DNA of 64,000 bases, taken from Schaalia sp. Marseille-Q2122. GTDB taxonomy: Bacteria; Actinomycetota; Actinomycetes; Actinomycetales; Actinomycetaceae. The position numbers and the translations under genes were made by a program. Below, in pieces: positions 37,163 through 45,183 of this stretch (positions within the stretch are counted from its first letter, which is position 1; every line of letters starts with the position of its first letter). The DNA lies in assembly GCF_903645355.1 (NCBI RefSeq), contig NZ_CAHJXR010000002.1, forward strand, positions 124,001 to 188,000. The letters run 5' to 3'. Below the pieces are notes generated by a model. It was given only the letters and a program-made list of their open reading frames with translations, did not search any database and was not told the origin of the DNA.

Positions 37163-37611
37163 CTCTCACCCGTGATTTCTTCATCTACATGGGCGTTGAC
37201 ATCCTCGTGTGGATGATTGTCCTTGTCAGCGCCGTTTTCCTCGGCAAAACAATCACCCTCAAAGTCCTTGAATGGGCGAAGGTGCCAGCCCCGCGCCCGC
37301 GCGTCGTCGCCGGAGCCGACGCAGCGACCCTCCTTGCCGGAGCAGAGGAAGAACGCGCCGTCCTACGCGGGGGCTTGTGGATCGGCATCCTCGAACGCAT
37401 TGCCGTGGCCGCCTGCATGATGGGTGGCCAACCCGCCCTCATTAGCCTGATCCTTGGTGTCAAAGGCCTGGGCCGCTACCCCGAGTTAAAAGACAACCCC
37501 GAAGCCTCCGAACGATTCCTCATCGGCACGGGCGCCTCGATCCTGTCCGCGATCGCCATCGGGGCTCTCGGTTACGCTGCCGTGCCCGCCATTGTCGGAC
37601 TTATCCTGTGA
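37159..37611 (+). CDS. membrane protein, partner of the SatD-like gene
   Basis: A 150-residue protein with an N-terminal membrane helix ('FIYMGVDILVWMIVLVSAVFLG'-type), a charged middle, and two C-terminal hydrophobic segments. The middle stretch 'LERIAVAACMMGGQPALISLILGVKGL' resembles membrane proteins found beside SatD genes. It overlaps the SatD-like gene by four bases. Transport or sensing are possible roles; none is shown. Confidence 0.7.
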   Translation: MTLTRDFFIYMGVDILVWMIVLVSAVFLGKTITLKVLEWAKVPAPRPRVVAGADAATLLAGAEEERAVLRGGLWIGILERIAVAACMMGGQPALISLILGVKGLGRYPELKDNPEASERFLIGTGASILSAIAIGALGYAAVPAIVGLIL

Positions 37612-37653
37612 TGGCCGCCCTGATTGAAGATTCACAGGCGGTAGGCTAGAGCC

Positions 37654-38640
37654 ATGCGTGTTCACGACATTGACGAATTTGAGCTCATCCGCCGCTTCAA
37701 GGAAGTGCTTCCTTCCAGCCCCCGCGCGACCCTCGGATCCGGTGACGACTGCGCCGTCATCTCCACCCCGGAGGGCCATTTCATTGTCACCGCCGACATT
37801 GTCATGGAACACTCTGACTTCAAACGGGACTGGTCGACAGCGCGCGAAATTGGCCGACGCGCAGCAGCTCAGAACCTCGCTGACATCGCCGCCATGGGTG
37901 GGCGAGTATCAACCGTCGTCGTCTCCATGACCGTCCCCAAGGATGAGGACGTCGACTGGATCGTCGACATGGTTGCAGGCTTCGGTGAAGAAATCGCCGC
38001 TGCAGGCGGCGGCGTTGATGGGGGCGACCTTTCCAGTGGCGACAGCGTCATTATCGCCGTCACCGCCATGGGATGGTGTGAGGGCGAACCCGTCACCCGC
38101 TCAGGAGCCCAGCCCGGCGACGTCGTCGCCTTGGCCGGCACCCTGGGCCGCTCGGCCGGGGGACTGGATCTGCTGCTGGGCGGACACATTGACCCCGCCT
38201 GCCATCGCCCCGAGGAACTCGGTGAACTCTACGAGGCCGTCAGCATCTTCCGAGCGCCTCAACCGCCCCTCGAGGCTGGCCCTCGGGCACTGGCCGCGGA
38301 CGCGCACGCGATGATGGATCTTTCCGACGGCCTCGCCAAGGACGCCGGACGCATCGCCCGAGCCTCAGGGGTTGTCATCGAGATTGACCGCGAAGCCCTT
38401 CGGGCCGATGAAGAAGCCCTCCATGCCGCCTCTGAGCGCGCAGGTGTGCCCGCCTTGGAATGGGTGATCACCGGCGGTGAGGACCACGGTCTTTTTGCAA
38501 CTTTCCCCGCAGACGTGCCCCTGCCCGAAGGATTTCGGCCCATCGGGCGCGTTCGCGCCTGTCACGAGGGCGAGGCGCCTGCCGCGCTCATGGATGGCGC
38601 GGAGCTGCGTGGCGGCTGGGATCACTTTAAGCAGGACTAA
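37654..38640 (+). CDS. thiL: thiamine-monophosphate kinase
   Basis: ThiL phosphorylates thiamine phosphate to thiamine diphosphate. The 328-residue protein has the N-terminal 'GSGDDCAVI' metal/ATP segment, 'TADIVMEHSDFK', 'AQNLADIAAMGG', and the glycine-rich 'DGGDLSSGDSVII'. The 'MMDLSDGLAKDAGRIA' motif near the middle is characteristic of the family. Start ATG 37654 without a strong ribosome site. It is in the usual length range and looks intact. Confidence 0.95.
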   Translation: MRVHDIDEFELIRRFKEVLPSSPRATLGSGDDCAVISTPEGHFIVTADIVMEHSDFKRDWSTAREIGRRAAAQNLADIAAMGGRVSTVVVSMTVPKDEDVDWIVDMVAGFGEEIAAAGGGVDGGDLSSGDSVIIAVTAMGWCEGEPVTRSGAQPGDVVALAGTLGRSAGGLDLLLGGHIDPACHRPEELGELYEAVSIFRAPQPPLEAGPRALAADAHAMMDLSDGLAKDAGRIARASGVVIEIDREALRADEEALHAASERAGVPALEWVITGGEDHGLFATFPADVPLPEGFRPIGRVRACHEGEAPAALMDGAELRGGWDHFKQD

Positions 38641-38729
38641 GCGTCCATCCCAGTGGCTGAGGGCAGGAAAACGTGCCAGGCTATGTCCTACATGAGACGA
38701 CGACAAGTGCTGTAGGGGAGGGACAGACA

Positions 38730-39665
38730 ATGAAGCGTCCTCTGATCGTACTTGCAGGTGCTTCTGGCTTTATCGGCTCGCATCTGATGGATGCTCTTGT
38801 GACGCTCGGGTGTGAGGTGCGTAAGCTCCAGCGCCACCACCCCGACCCGGCGAGCGAAGACGCGGGGGTCGCCTATTGGAATCCTCGCGAGGGCGTCTGC
38901 GACGAGCGACTCCTCGCGGGGGCGACGGCTGTCATCTGCTTAAACGGCGCGAATCTCATGGGCCGCCCGTGGACAGCCCGCTACAAGGAAACCCTGGTCC
39001 GCTCTCGTCTTGACGCCGTCACCACCCTCGTTGACGCAATGGGGCGCCTGCCCCGCTCCGAGCGCCCGCGCGTGTTCCTGTCCGGTTCAGCTGTGGGCTT
39101 TTATGGCTATGACTGCGGCGATGAAAAGCTCACCGAAGACGCCCCGCAGGGCGAGGGCTTCCTCGCTGAACTCTGCGCCCAGTGGGAGGCCGCCGCACAA
39201 CGCGCTCAGGACGAGTACGGAGTGCGCACGGTCCTCCTGCGAACCGGTTTGGTGCTCGGGCCTGAAGCTGGGCTCTTGCCGATGATGGTCATCCCCTACA
39301 GGCTCGGTTTAGGTGCCCAGTTAGGTAACGGTCAGTCCTGGATGCCTGTGATCTCGGTTGTTGACCATGTGCGTGCCATCGTGTTCTGCATGGCGACGCC
39401 CCGTATCGAGGGCCCGGTTAACCTGGTGTGCCCAGAGCCATTGCGCAATGAGGAACTCCACGAGAACCTCTCGCACTACCTGGGGCGTCCTTCGTTCCTG
39501 CGTGCCCCAGAAGCCCTCATGCGAACGGTGGGTGGTCAGATTGCTGAGGAAGTCATCTTGGCCTCTCAGCGCGCTGTTCCGCATAAACTCCTCGCTGAGG
39601 GCTTTATGTTTACAGCGCCTACCGCCTTTGAAATCCTTGGCCAGGTGCTGCCCGCTCGGCACTAG
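38730..39665 (+). CDS. NAD(P)-dependent SDR-type epimerase (TIGR01777/YfcH family)
   Basis: A 311-residue short-chain dehydrogenase of the extended type. The dinucleotide motif is 'VLAGASGFIGSHL', and family landmarks are 'NGANLMGRPWTARYKETLVRSR', 'LSGSAVGFYG' and 'LRTGLVLG'. Start ATG 38730 follows GGGAGGGA. This family is sometimes called sugar nucleotide epimerase or SulA-like, but the substrate is not established. Monocistronic as far as can be seen. Confidence 0.88.
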   Translation: MKRPLIVLAGASGFIGSHLMDALVTLGCEVRKLQRHHPDPASEDAGVAYWNPREGVCDERLLAGATAVICLNGANLMGRPWTARYKETLVRSRLDAVTTLVDAMGRLPRSERPRVFLSGSAVGFYGYDCGDEKLTEDAPQGEGFLAELCAQWEAAAQRAQDEYGVRTVLLRTGLVLGPEAGLLPMMVIPYRLGLGAQLGNGQSWMPVISVVDHVRAIVFCMATPRIEGPVNLVCPEPLRNEELHENLSHYLGRPSFLRAPEALMRTVGGQIAEEVILASQRAVPHKLLAEGFMFTAPTAFEILGQVLPARH

Positions 39666-39732
39666 AGTGAGCGCTCTCCTTGAGGTGAGGTAGCTCCTTA
39701 TGCTGAGATGCTTCGGCAGATCCCGAATGAAC

Positions 39733-39751
39733 TTAGGGTAGGCTAAGCTTG
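39733..39751. promoter_or_regulatory. DtxR/IdeR-like operator upstream of the siderophore-ECF operon
   Basis: TTAGGGTAGGCTAAGCTTG matches the DtxR-type consensus at 15 of 19 positions, the best of the three sites in this window. It lies about 130 bases before the siderophore-interacting protein gene. The remainder of the 213-base gap shows nothing else. Confidence 0.65.
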
Positions 39752-39878
39752 CCTATGGTGTGAAAGATGTTGAGACACTTCACCTCATGCTGCACGACTC
39801 TCTTCACTGCCGTGTGGCTCCAAAGGAAAGGCTTCGCTGATCTCCACCCAGGCGCTAGAGACCGCCAAGGAGCTAAGC

Positions 39879-40757
39879 ATGACAGTGACGAACCCGATGG
39901 GGCTAACCGAGGAAGAACTCGTCGGCCTACTTTCCCTTGTCAACGACCATGAACACGACGAGGACGAACCCGCCCACAGTCACGACCGGATCCCCTGGAC
40001 GATTACCGCCATCGAAGACCGCGCCCAACGCATGGTGCGTCTCCGCGGCCGAATCCCCGACAGTGAAGACTTCACAGCCTACGAACAGCCCAACGCGATC
40101 TTCCGCATTGAAGTACCCGTCCAACCAGAGGAACTTGTCGGTCTTGCCAACGCACCGACAACAGCCTCGCGAGTCTACACAGTGGCCCACTCCCACCCCG
40201 AGACGCGCGAAATCAGCGTTGACTTCGCCCTCCACGGGGACGCATCACCCGTCATGCGCTGGCTCACCCACGTGAAGATCGGCGACGTCATCGACATCTG
40301 GTCAGTTGCAGGTCATCGCATTCCCGCCCCAGGCAAAGACACGATCCTCGTGGCTGATTCCACGGCCATCCCTGCACTCGGGTCCGTCCTCGAAAAATGC
40401 GAGCTCAGCGGCCGCATTCGCCTCATCGTCCAAGGACAGGCTGACGAGCTCAATGAACTGCCCGACCACTCTCTAAACCTTGTCAGCGAGAACCTGGGGG
40501 AAGCCTTCGTCAAGCTGGCAGGAAAGGGCGTTGACTCAGTGTGGGCAGCTGGAGAAGCCTCACAGATGAAGATCATCCGCACGCACTGCCGGAAGGTTCT
40601 TGGCCTGAGCAAGGAACAGACCCAGGTCTTTGGATACTGGCGCCAGGGAACCTCCCTCACCGCCATCGACATTGAACGCCTTCGCCTGCTGCGCGACACC
40701 ATCCTTTCCGGAGGGGATCTCCAGGCACTGCAGGAACAAATGGAGGAAAGCCTCTAA
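39879..40757 (+). CDS. siderophore-interacting protein (FAD-binding ferric reductase type)
   Basis: A 292-residue protein of the SIP family, which use FAD and NAD(P)H to release iron from ferric siderophores. FAD-binding motif near 105: 'SRVYTVAHSHPETREISVDFALHG' (R-x-Y-T type). The C-terminal SIP domain has 'LVADSTAIPALGSVLE' and 'VWAAGEASQMKIIRTHCRK', then 'GYWRQGTS'. Start ATG 39879 follows AAGGAG. It overlaps the ECF S-component gene (UAAUG). With a DtxR-like site upstream this is an iron-regulated operon. Confidence 0.92.
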   Translation: MTVTNPMGLTEEELVGLLSLVNDHEHDEDEPAHSHDRIPWTITAIEDRAQRMVRLRGRIPDSEDFTAYEQPNAIFRIEVPVQPEELVGLANAPTTASRVYTVAHSHPETREISVDFALHGDASPVMRWLTHVKIGDVIDIWSVAGHRIPAPGKDTILVADSTAIPALGSVLEKCELSGRIRLIVQGQADELNELPDHSLNLVSENLGEAFVKLAGKGVDSVWAAGEASQMKIIRTHCRKVLGLSKEQTQVFGYWRQGTSLTAIDIERLRLLRDTILSGGDLQALQEQMEESL

Positions 40758-41293
40758 TGAGCACCGATATTCGCCCCCAACAAGCACCTCTTCTCAGCGC
40801 CCGCCCCCTCATGATCTGCGTCGTCCTTGGGGCTTTCAGCGCCATCCTCATTTGGATCACCAAATGGATGACCATCACCGTCACGGCTGCCATCCCCTGG
40901 CTCTCCTTCCCCGCACCTCTTCCCTTCTGGGTACCAATCCTTGTCGCACCCCTGCTCCTGAAACGTCAGTGGGTCGCACTCATTACAGCCGTCATCGCGG
41001 CTGTTCTCAGTGCTGGAGCCATGGCAGTATTTGTCGCCCTATGTATCGAAGTCATGGTGTTCTTGCGCAAGAATCGCCAAGCTCTGAGTGTGGGATGGGT
41101 GTTACTCAACGGCGTCGTCATTGGGCTGATGACCTTCGGCTTCATGTTCCTCTTCCCGGAATTTAGCCAATTGCCCATGCCCCTCATCCTTCTTGCTCTT
41201 GCCATCCGCCTTGTCACCAATGTCGTCTACGCCTATCTTGCGTGGATTGTGGCCCGCGCTCTACAAGGGGTCGGCATTGGAGAACTCGATTAA
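40757..41293 (+). CDS. ECF transporter substrate-binding S component (Trep_Strep/MptD type)
   Basis: A 178-residue membrane protein with five to six hydrophobic helices, including 'ITAVIAAVLSAGAMAVFVALCIEVMVFL' and 'ALAIRLVTNVVYAYLA'. Size and pattern fit the Trep_Strep-type S components. The gene lies between the siderophore-interacting protein and the ECF ATPase, overlapping the first. S components of this class have been linked to heme or siderophore-type ligands in firmicutes. The ligand here is unknown. Confidence 0.78.
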   Translation: MSTDIRPQQAPLLSARPLMICVVLGAFSAILIWITKWMTITVTAAIPWLSFPAPLPFWVPILVAPLLLKRQWVALITAVIAAVLSAGAMAVFVALCIEVMVFLRKNRQALSVGWVLLNGVVIGLMTFGFMFLFPEFSQLPMPLILLALAIRLVTNVVYAYLAWIVARALQGVGIGELD

Positions 41294-41308
41294 AGGCCCC
41301 GACATCAG

Positions 41309-42529
41309 GTGAAGATCACGCAGCTGGACTGTCACAGAGGCAGCACACGCCTATTCCACGGGCTTGACGTGGACTTTCCTCCCGGTTCCTACACGCTGAT
41401 CTGCGGTGGGACGGGAACCGGGAAGAGTACCTTGGCTCTGATTCTGGCGGGAACTTTAACCCGAGGAGTCAGCGGAAGTTTGGATGCCCCAAAGGAGGGC
41501 GTAGCCGCAGTATGGCAAGACCCTGCCGCGCAAATGTGTGCGCCTACGGTACTTGACGAGGTTCGTCGCCCCCTTGACTACCACCTTGTTCCCGCTGACG
41601 AAGGCACCGCCCTGGCCCGAAAACTCCTTCAAACAGTGGCGCTTGAGCACATTGATCCAGGGCACGACCCCATGCGTCTATCGGGAGGAGAACAACAGCG
41701 CCTGGCCTTCGCGGCCGCGCACGCCCTGGGGGCGCCTGTCCTCGTCATTGACGAGGCCACCAGCCAGCTTGACCTCCAGTCCCGCGAAGCCCTCTTTGCC
41801 GCTATTGACAGCATAGAAGGCCTCACGATCGTCGCTATCGACCACAATGTTGAGGCCCACCTTGAGCGCGCCACGCGAATCATTGTCATGGGGAAGGGCG
41901 GGCGAATCCTCTACGATGGCGACACCTTGCCAGCCCACGCCCACCAGTGGGGAGTGCGCATGCCCGGCGCTTCCTTCCCCTCCTACCGGGCGAAGGCAGT
42001 ACTGTCCGACAAACGGGTCGACTGCGGCCCACTCTCCATCCCCGTGGGAGCAATAGTGGCCTTAACGGGGCCAAACGGCGCGGGAAAAACCACCTTCCTC
42101 ACCTCCCTCACCACCAATAAAACCCTTGTCCGAGCCGGCATAGCCTGGCTTCCTCAACGAGGCTCTCACCATCTCAGCGCAGACAGTGTTGCTGAAGAAC
42201 TCGGCCACGGCGCAGCCGCTTTCACTGCGCAGGACTGCGGACTTGCTGGCCTCGAGACACGCCACCCGCTCACCCTCTCAGGTGGGCAACGCCAACGCCT
42301 CGCCGTGGCAGCAGCCCTAGGACGACAGGATATTCACGTGGCGCTACTTGACGAACCCTCCTACTCCCAAGACCACGAGGGCACGGAGCAGATGATCAAT
42401 ATGGTGACTCGCGACGCTAAACAGCGGGTCACCATTGTCGCCAGCCACGATGAGGCCTTCATCGAAGCAGTGGCAACCCACCGCTGCGAAATCCGCGAGG
42501 GAAAAATCGGTGAACTATGCCCGATCTGA
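41309..42529 (+). CDS. ECF transporter ATPase with two fused nucleotide-binding domains
   Basis: A 406-residue protein carrying two ABC ATPase domains in tandem, replacing the usual separate EcfA and EcfA'. Domain 1: Walker A 'GGTGTGKSTLA', signature 'LSGGEQQRLAFA', Walker B 'VLVIDEATSQLD'. Domain 2: Walker A 'GPNGAGKTTF', signature 'LSGGQRQRLAVA', Walker B 'VALLDEPSYSQDH'. GTG start at 41309. It is compact for a double ATPase. It overlaps the T component by 13 bases. The shortened domains may reflect a dedicated (group I) transporter. Confidence 0.9.
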   Translation: MKITQLDCHRGSTRLFHGLDVDFPPGSYTLICGGTGTGKSTLALILAGTLTRGVSGSLDAPKEGVAAVWQDPAAQMCAPTVLDEVRRPLDYHLVPADEGTALARKLLQTVALEHIDPGHDPMRLSGGEQQRLAFAAAHALGAPVLVIDEATSQLDLQSREALFAAIDSIEGLTIVAIDHNVEAHLERATRIIVMGKGGRILYDGDTLPAHAHQWGVRMPGASFPSYRAKAVLSDKRVDCGPLSIPVGAIVALTGPNGAGKTTFLTSLTTNKTLVRAGIAWLPQRGSHHLSADSVAEELGHGAAAFTAQDCGLAGLETRHPLTLSGGQRQRLAVAAALGRQDIHVALLDEPSYSQDHEGTEQMINMVTRDAKQRVTIVASHDEAFIEAVATHRCEIREGKIGELCPI

Positions 42530-43215
42530 GCCATCCTCGTACGTGGCTTCACCCATTAGTCACCGTGTGTATCCCACTGCCAGTGCTCATTATCGTCCTG
42601 CGTACCCAATCCTTGAGCTACATTCTGGCCATCATGATCTGTGTCCTCGTCTACGGCTTCCTGCTTCGCTGGCGATGGGCACTAAAAATGACCCTCAGCA
42701 TCGCGGCTATAGCTGCCTTCCTTGCGCTCTCCCTGTCACTGTGGTTGCCGCAACAAGCTGCCATCACGCTGGCTCTACGGATGATCGCCATGCTGATCAC
42801 ACTGGCCGTGCCCTTCACCCTCGCAGATTGGCGCACCATCGCTGATAGCTGCGTGAAGTACCTGCGCCTTCCGTACCAGCTGGTGGATGTGGTGTCGATG
42901 GGCGATCGCTTCTTTGCCCTCATGCGCCGAGACCTCCAGGAGATCTCGACCCACATGAGGGTACGGGCACGCGGGTCCCGGCTACTCTACCTGAGGATGC
43001 TGCCAGCCGCCCTCATGCCAGTCCTCGTCGCTGCTTTTCGGCAGGCGGATACCACCGCCCTAGCCCTTGAGACACGAGGATTCTCCCGCCACCCCTACCG
43101 CACCACCCATTCGGCCCGCCCAATCACAGTACTTGACGTGCTGGTGCTCCTGGCTGCGTGGGCCGTCAGCATCGCGGGCCTGTGGGTTATGCCCGTGATC
43201 GCTCCCGCCTGGTGA
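42517..43215 (+). CDS. ECF transporter transmembrane T component
   Basis: A 232-residue protein of the EcfT/CbiQ type with several membrane helices and the coupling motif region 'EISTHMRVRARGSRLL', followed by 'ALALETRGFSRHPYRT' (the A-R-G repeats that touch the ATPase). It overlaps the ATPase gene by 13 bases. Its 3' end overlaps the convergent brnQ end by 29 bases (43187-43215). Confidence 0.88.
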   Translation: MPDLSHPRTWLHPLVTVCIPLPVLIIVLRTQSLSYILAIMICVLVYGFLLRWRWALKMTLSIAAIAAFLALSLSLWLPQQAAITLALRMIAMLITLAVPFTLADWRTIADSCVKYLRLPYQLVDVVSMGDRFFALMRRDLQEISTHMRVRARGSRLLYLRMLPAALMPVLVAAFRQADTTALALETRGFSRHPYRTTHSARPITVLDVLVLLAAWAVSIAGLWVMPVIAPAW

Positions 43216-44545
43216 GGTCAACGAGCAGACCACACACGGCAGCAAGAGCCACAGGGACCACCCACCCCAAGTGAATATCATGCAGGGGCACGGCGCTCAG
43301 GATCGGGGTCAACACGGCAGTCCCCACACCCAGCTCAGCCAGGGTGGTCGCGGCCGACCACACAACGGCCACGCCAACCGCCAGGCGGAAGGTCACAGGC
43401 AGCCTCGTCCACCGATTCACCACAGCACCAATGAGGGCCACGCTCATCAGCGTGATGGCAATGGGGTAGAGGAAACCAATGAGCGGCCCAGCAATCGCCA
43501 GCAGCGTGGGCAGGCCATGAATGGAGAAGGAAAACGCGATCACCGCGAAGCCCACCAGCCACACGTGGTAGCGCACCGCCGGAACAAGACGGTGAAAGAA
43601 CTCCGAGCAGGCCGCCAGCAGGCCAACGGCCGTCGTCAAACAGGCTGCCAGAACCGTCATAGAAAACACGAACGCACCCGTGCTGCCCAGGGACTGGGCG
43701 GCCGCATCGGCCAAGAGAGCCGCGCCGTCAGTGTACTGGGCGGCATTGGGAATGGAACGGCCAATGAGGCCTAAGCCCACATACACCACGGAAAGGAAGC
43801 CACCGGCAATGAAAGCAGCTGTCACGGTCTGAGGAATGAGGTGGCGGCGACGCACAGCACCATTACCGCGCAGGGTGTTGACGACAATAATGCCAAAGGC
43901 CAAGGCCGCCACCGAATCCATGGTGAGGTAGCCCGAGAGGAGACCCGCAGCAATGGGCTGGGTGGCGTAGGTGTCCTGAGCGGGGGCAGGGGCGCCATCA
44001 AGGACCATGACCGAGCGGAGAATAAGAATCGCCAGGAAGAGCAGCAGGGTTGGGGTCAGCACCTTCCCCAAGGACTGAATGATCGTCCGCGGATTCCACG
44101 CGAGGACGCCGGCCACCGTGAAGAACACGCCACTAAACAGCACAGCCGAATTCAGTGAGTCGTAGGAAGCCAGAGGGACGAAGGATGTCGAATACGCGAC
44201 AGCGCCCATACGTGGAAGGCCAAAGAATGCGCCAATCGACAGGTAGACCAGAACGGGAAAGAGCGCCCCAAAGACTCGACCCGCACGGCGGGAGAGGTCC
44301 GAAAGATCCGAGCCGGAAAAGGCGATGGCGACAATAGCGACGATGGGAAGGGCGACGCCGCCCAGCAAAAAGCCCACCATTGCCGGGGTGAAGGCTTCAC
44401 CAGCGTAGGCGCCAATCATGGGAGGGAATATAAGGTTGCCCGCGCCGAAGAACATCGAAAAGAGCATGAGTGCTGTCGAGAGGACGACAATGCTGGTGCG
44501 GGAACGGTGGGACTGAGTTCCCTGGGTGGAGGTTGAGGCGGGCAC
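43187..44545 (-). CDS. brnQ: branched-chain amino acid transporter BrnQ
   Basis: A 452-residue LIVCS-family carrier that imports leucine, isoleucine and valine with a cation. 'FSMFFGAGNLIFPPMIG' near residue 35 is the family signature, and 12 hydrophobic segments follow ('TVLAACLTTAVGLLAACSEFF' included). Start ATG 44545 on the minus strand after GAAGGAA. It is monocistronic and convergent with the ECF operon. Confidence 0.93.
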   Translation of the reverse strand: MPASTSTQGTQSHRSRTSIVVLSTALMLFSMFFGAGNLIFPPMIGAYAGEAFTPAMVGFLLGGVALPIVAIVAIAFSGSDLSDLSRRAGRVFGALFPVLVYLSIGAFFGLPRMGAVAYSTSFVPLASYDSLNSAVLFSGVFFTVAGVLAWNPRTIIQSLGKVLTPTLLLFLAILILRSVMVLDGAPAPAQDTYATQPIAAGLLSGYLTMDSVAALAFGIIVVNTLRGNGAVRRRHLIPQTVTAAFIAGGFLSVVYVGLGLIGRSIPNAAQYTDGAALLADAAAQSLGSTGAFVFSMTVLAACLTTAVGLLAACSEFFHRLVPAVRYHVWLVGFAVIAFSFSIHGLPTLLAIAGPLIGFLYPIAITLMSVALIGAVVNRWTRLPVTFRLAVGVAVVWSAATTLAELGVGTAVLTPILSAVPLHDIHLGWVVPVALAAVCGLLVDLTRRERSRA

Positions 44546-44615
44546 GGGTTCCTTCTTTACAATCAGGCGCTACCGCGTCTTACGCAGGTGCGTGACGAGG
44601 CGGGAGTGAGGCGAG

Positions 44616-44650
44616 CAAAAACCCCGCCGGGGACGTCCCTGCGGGGTCTT
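44616..44650 (-). terminator. terminator after rpmB
   Basis: Stem ACCCCGC (44621-44627) / GCGGGGT (44641-44647), with an inner GGGAC/GTCCC pair, followed on the minus strand by TTTTTG. It ends the rpmB transcript. Confidence 0.75.
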
Positions 44651-44697
44651 GCATACGCTGAGGTGGTGGCGGTGCGAGATGCCCGCCACAGTCTGAA

Positions 44698-44889
44698 TCA
44701 GATCGCGCGGACGACCTTGTCAGACTTCATGCACTTGGTGCACACATTGAGGCGCTTGGGGGTGCCACCCACCAGAGCGCGGATGCGCTGGATATTGGGG
44801 TTCCAACGGCGGTTGGTGCGCACGTGGGAGTGCGACACGCTCTTGCCGAAGCCCGGTCCCTTACCGCAGACGTCACACACGGCAGCCAC
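44698..44889 (-). CDS. rpmB: 50S ribosomal protein L28
   Basis: A 63-residue ribosomal protein starting on GTG 44889, eight bases after AAGGAG. It opens '[20 protein letters not shown]' and ends '[14 protein letters not shown]'. The two Cys pairs mark the zinc-binding (C+) form. The gene is single and closed by a terminator (44616-44650). In many bacteria rpmB stands next to the DAK2 gene and recG, as here. Confidence 0.97.
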   Translation of the reverse strand: MAAVCDVCGKGPGFGKSVSHSHVRTNRRWNPNIQRIRALVGGTPKRLNVCTKCMKSDKVVRAI

Positions 44890-45183
44890 GATCGTTCTCC
44901 TTGGTTCAAGTTTCTTTCGGTACCGCCCGAAGGCGGTGTCCAACGGCGATAATCCACCGAAGGCAACCACAGAAGAATAGCCGACAAAGGGACGCAAGTC
45001 CAAGTCATACGCACCTTTAGGGCGTGTCAAGTGGCACACATTGCGCAGGACTCGGAGAATTGCCTGAGAGGTTTTCTCTTGAAAAACCACGGTAATACCC
45101 TGAGCGACCTCGCATGAACGTGGGGCAGTGACCTATGATCCCGTGTTCGAGTCACAAGCGTTGAAGAACAAGGAGGCCCCGCC

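Noticed and set aside
44890-45183. Possible promoter with TATGAT near 45132
   Set aside because: No matching -35 at suitable spacing; the 294-base gap shows no other clear signal.
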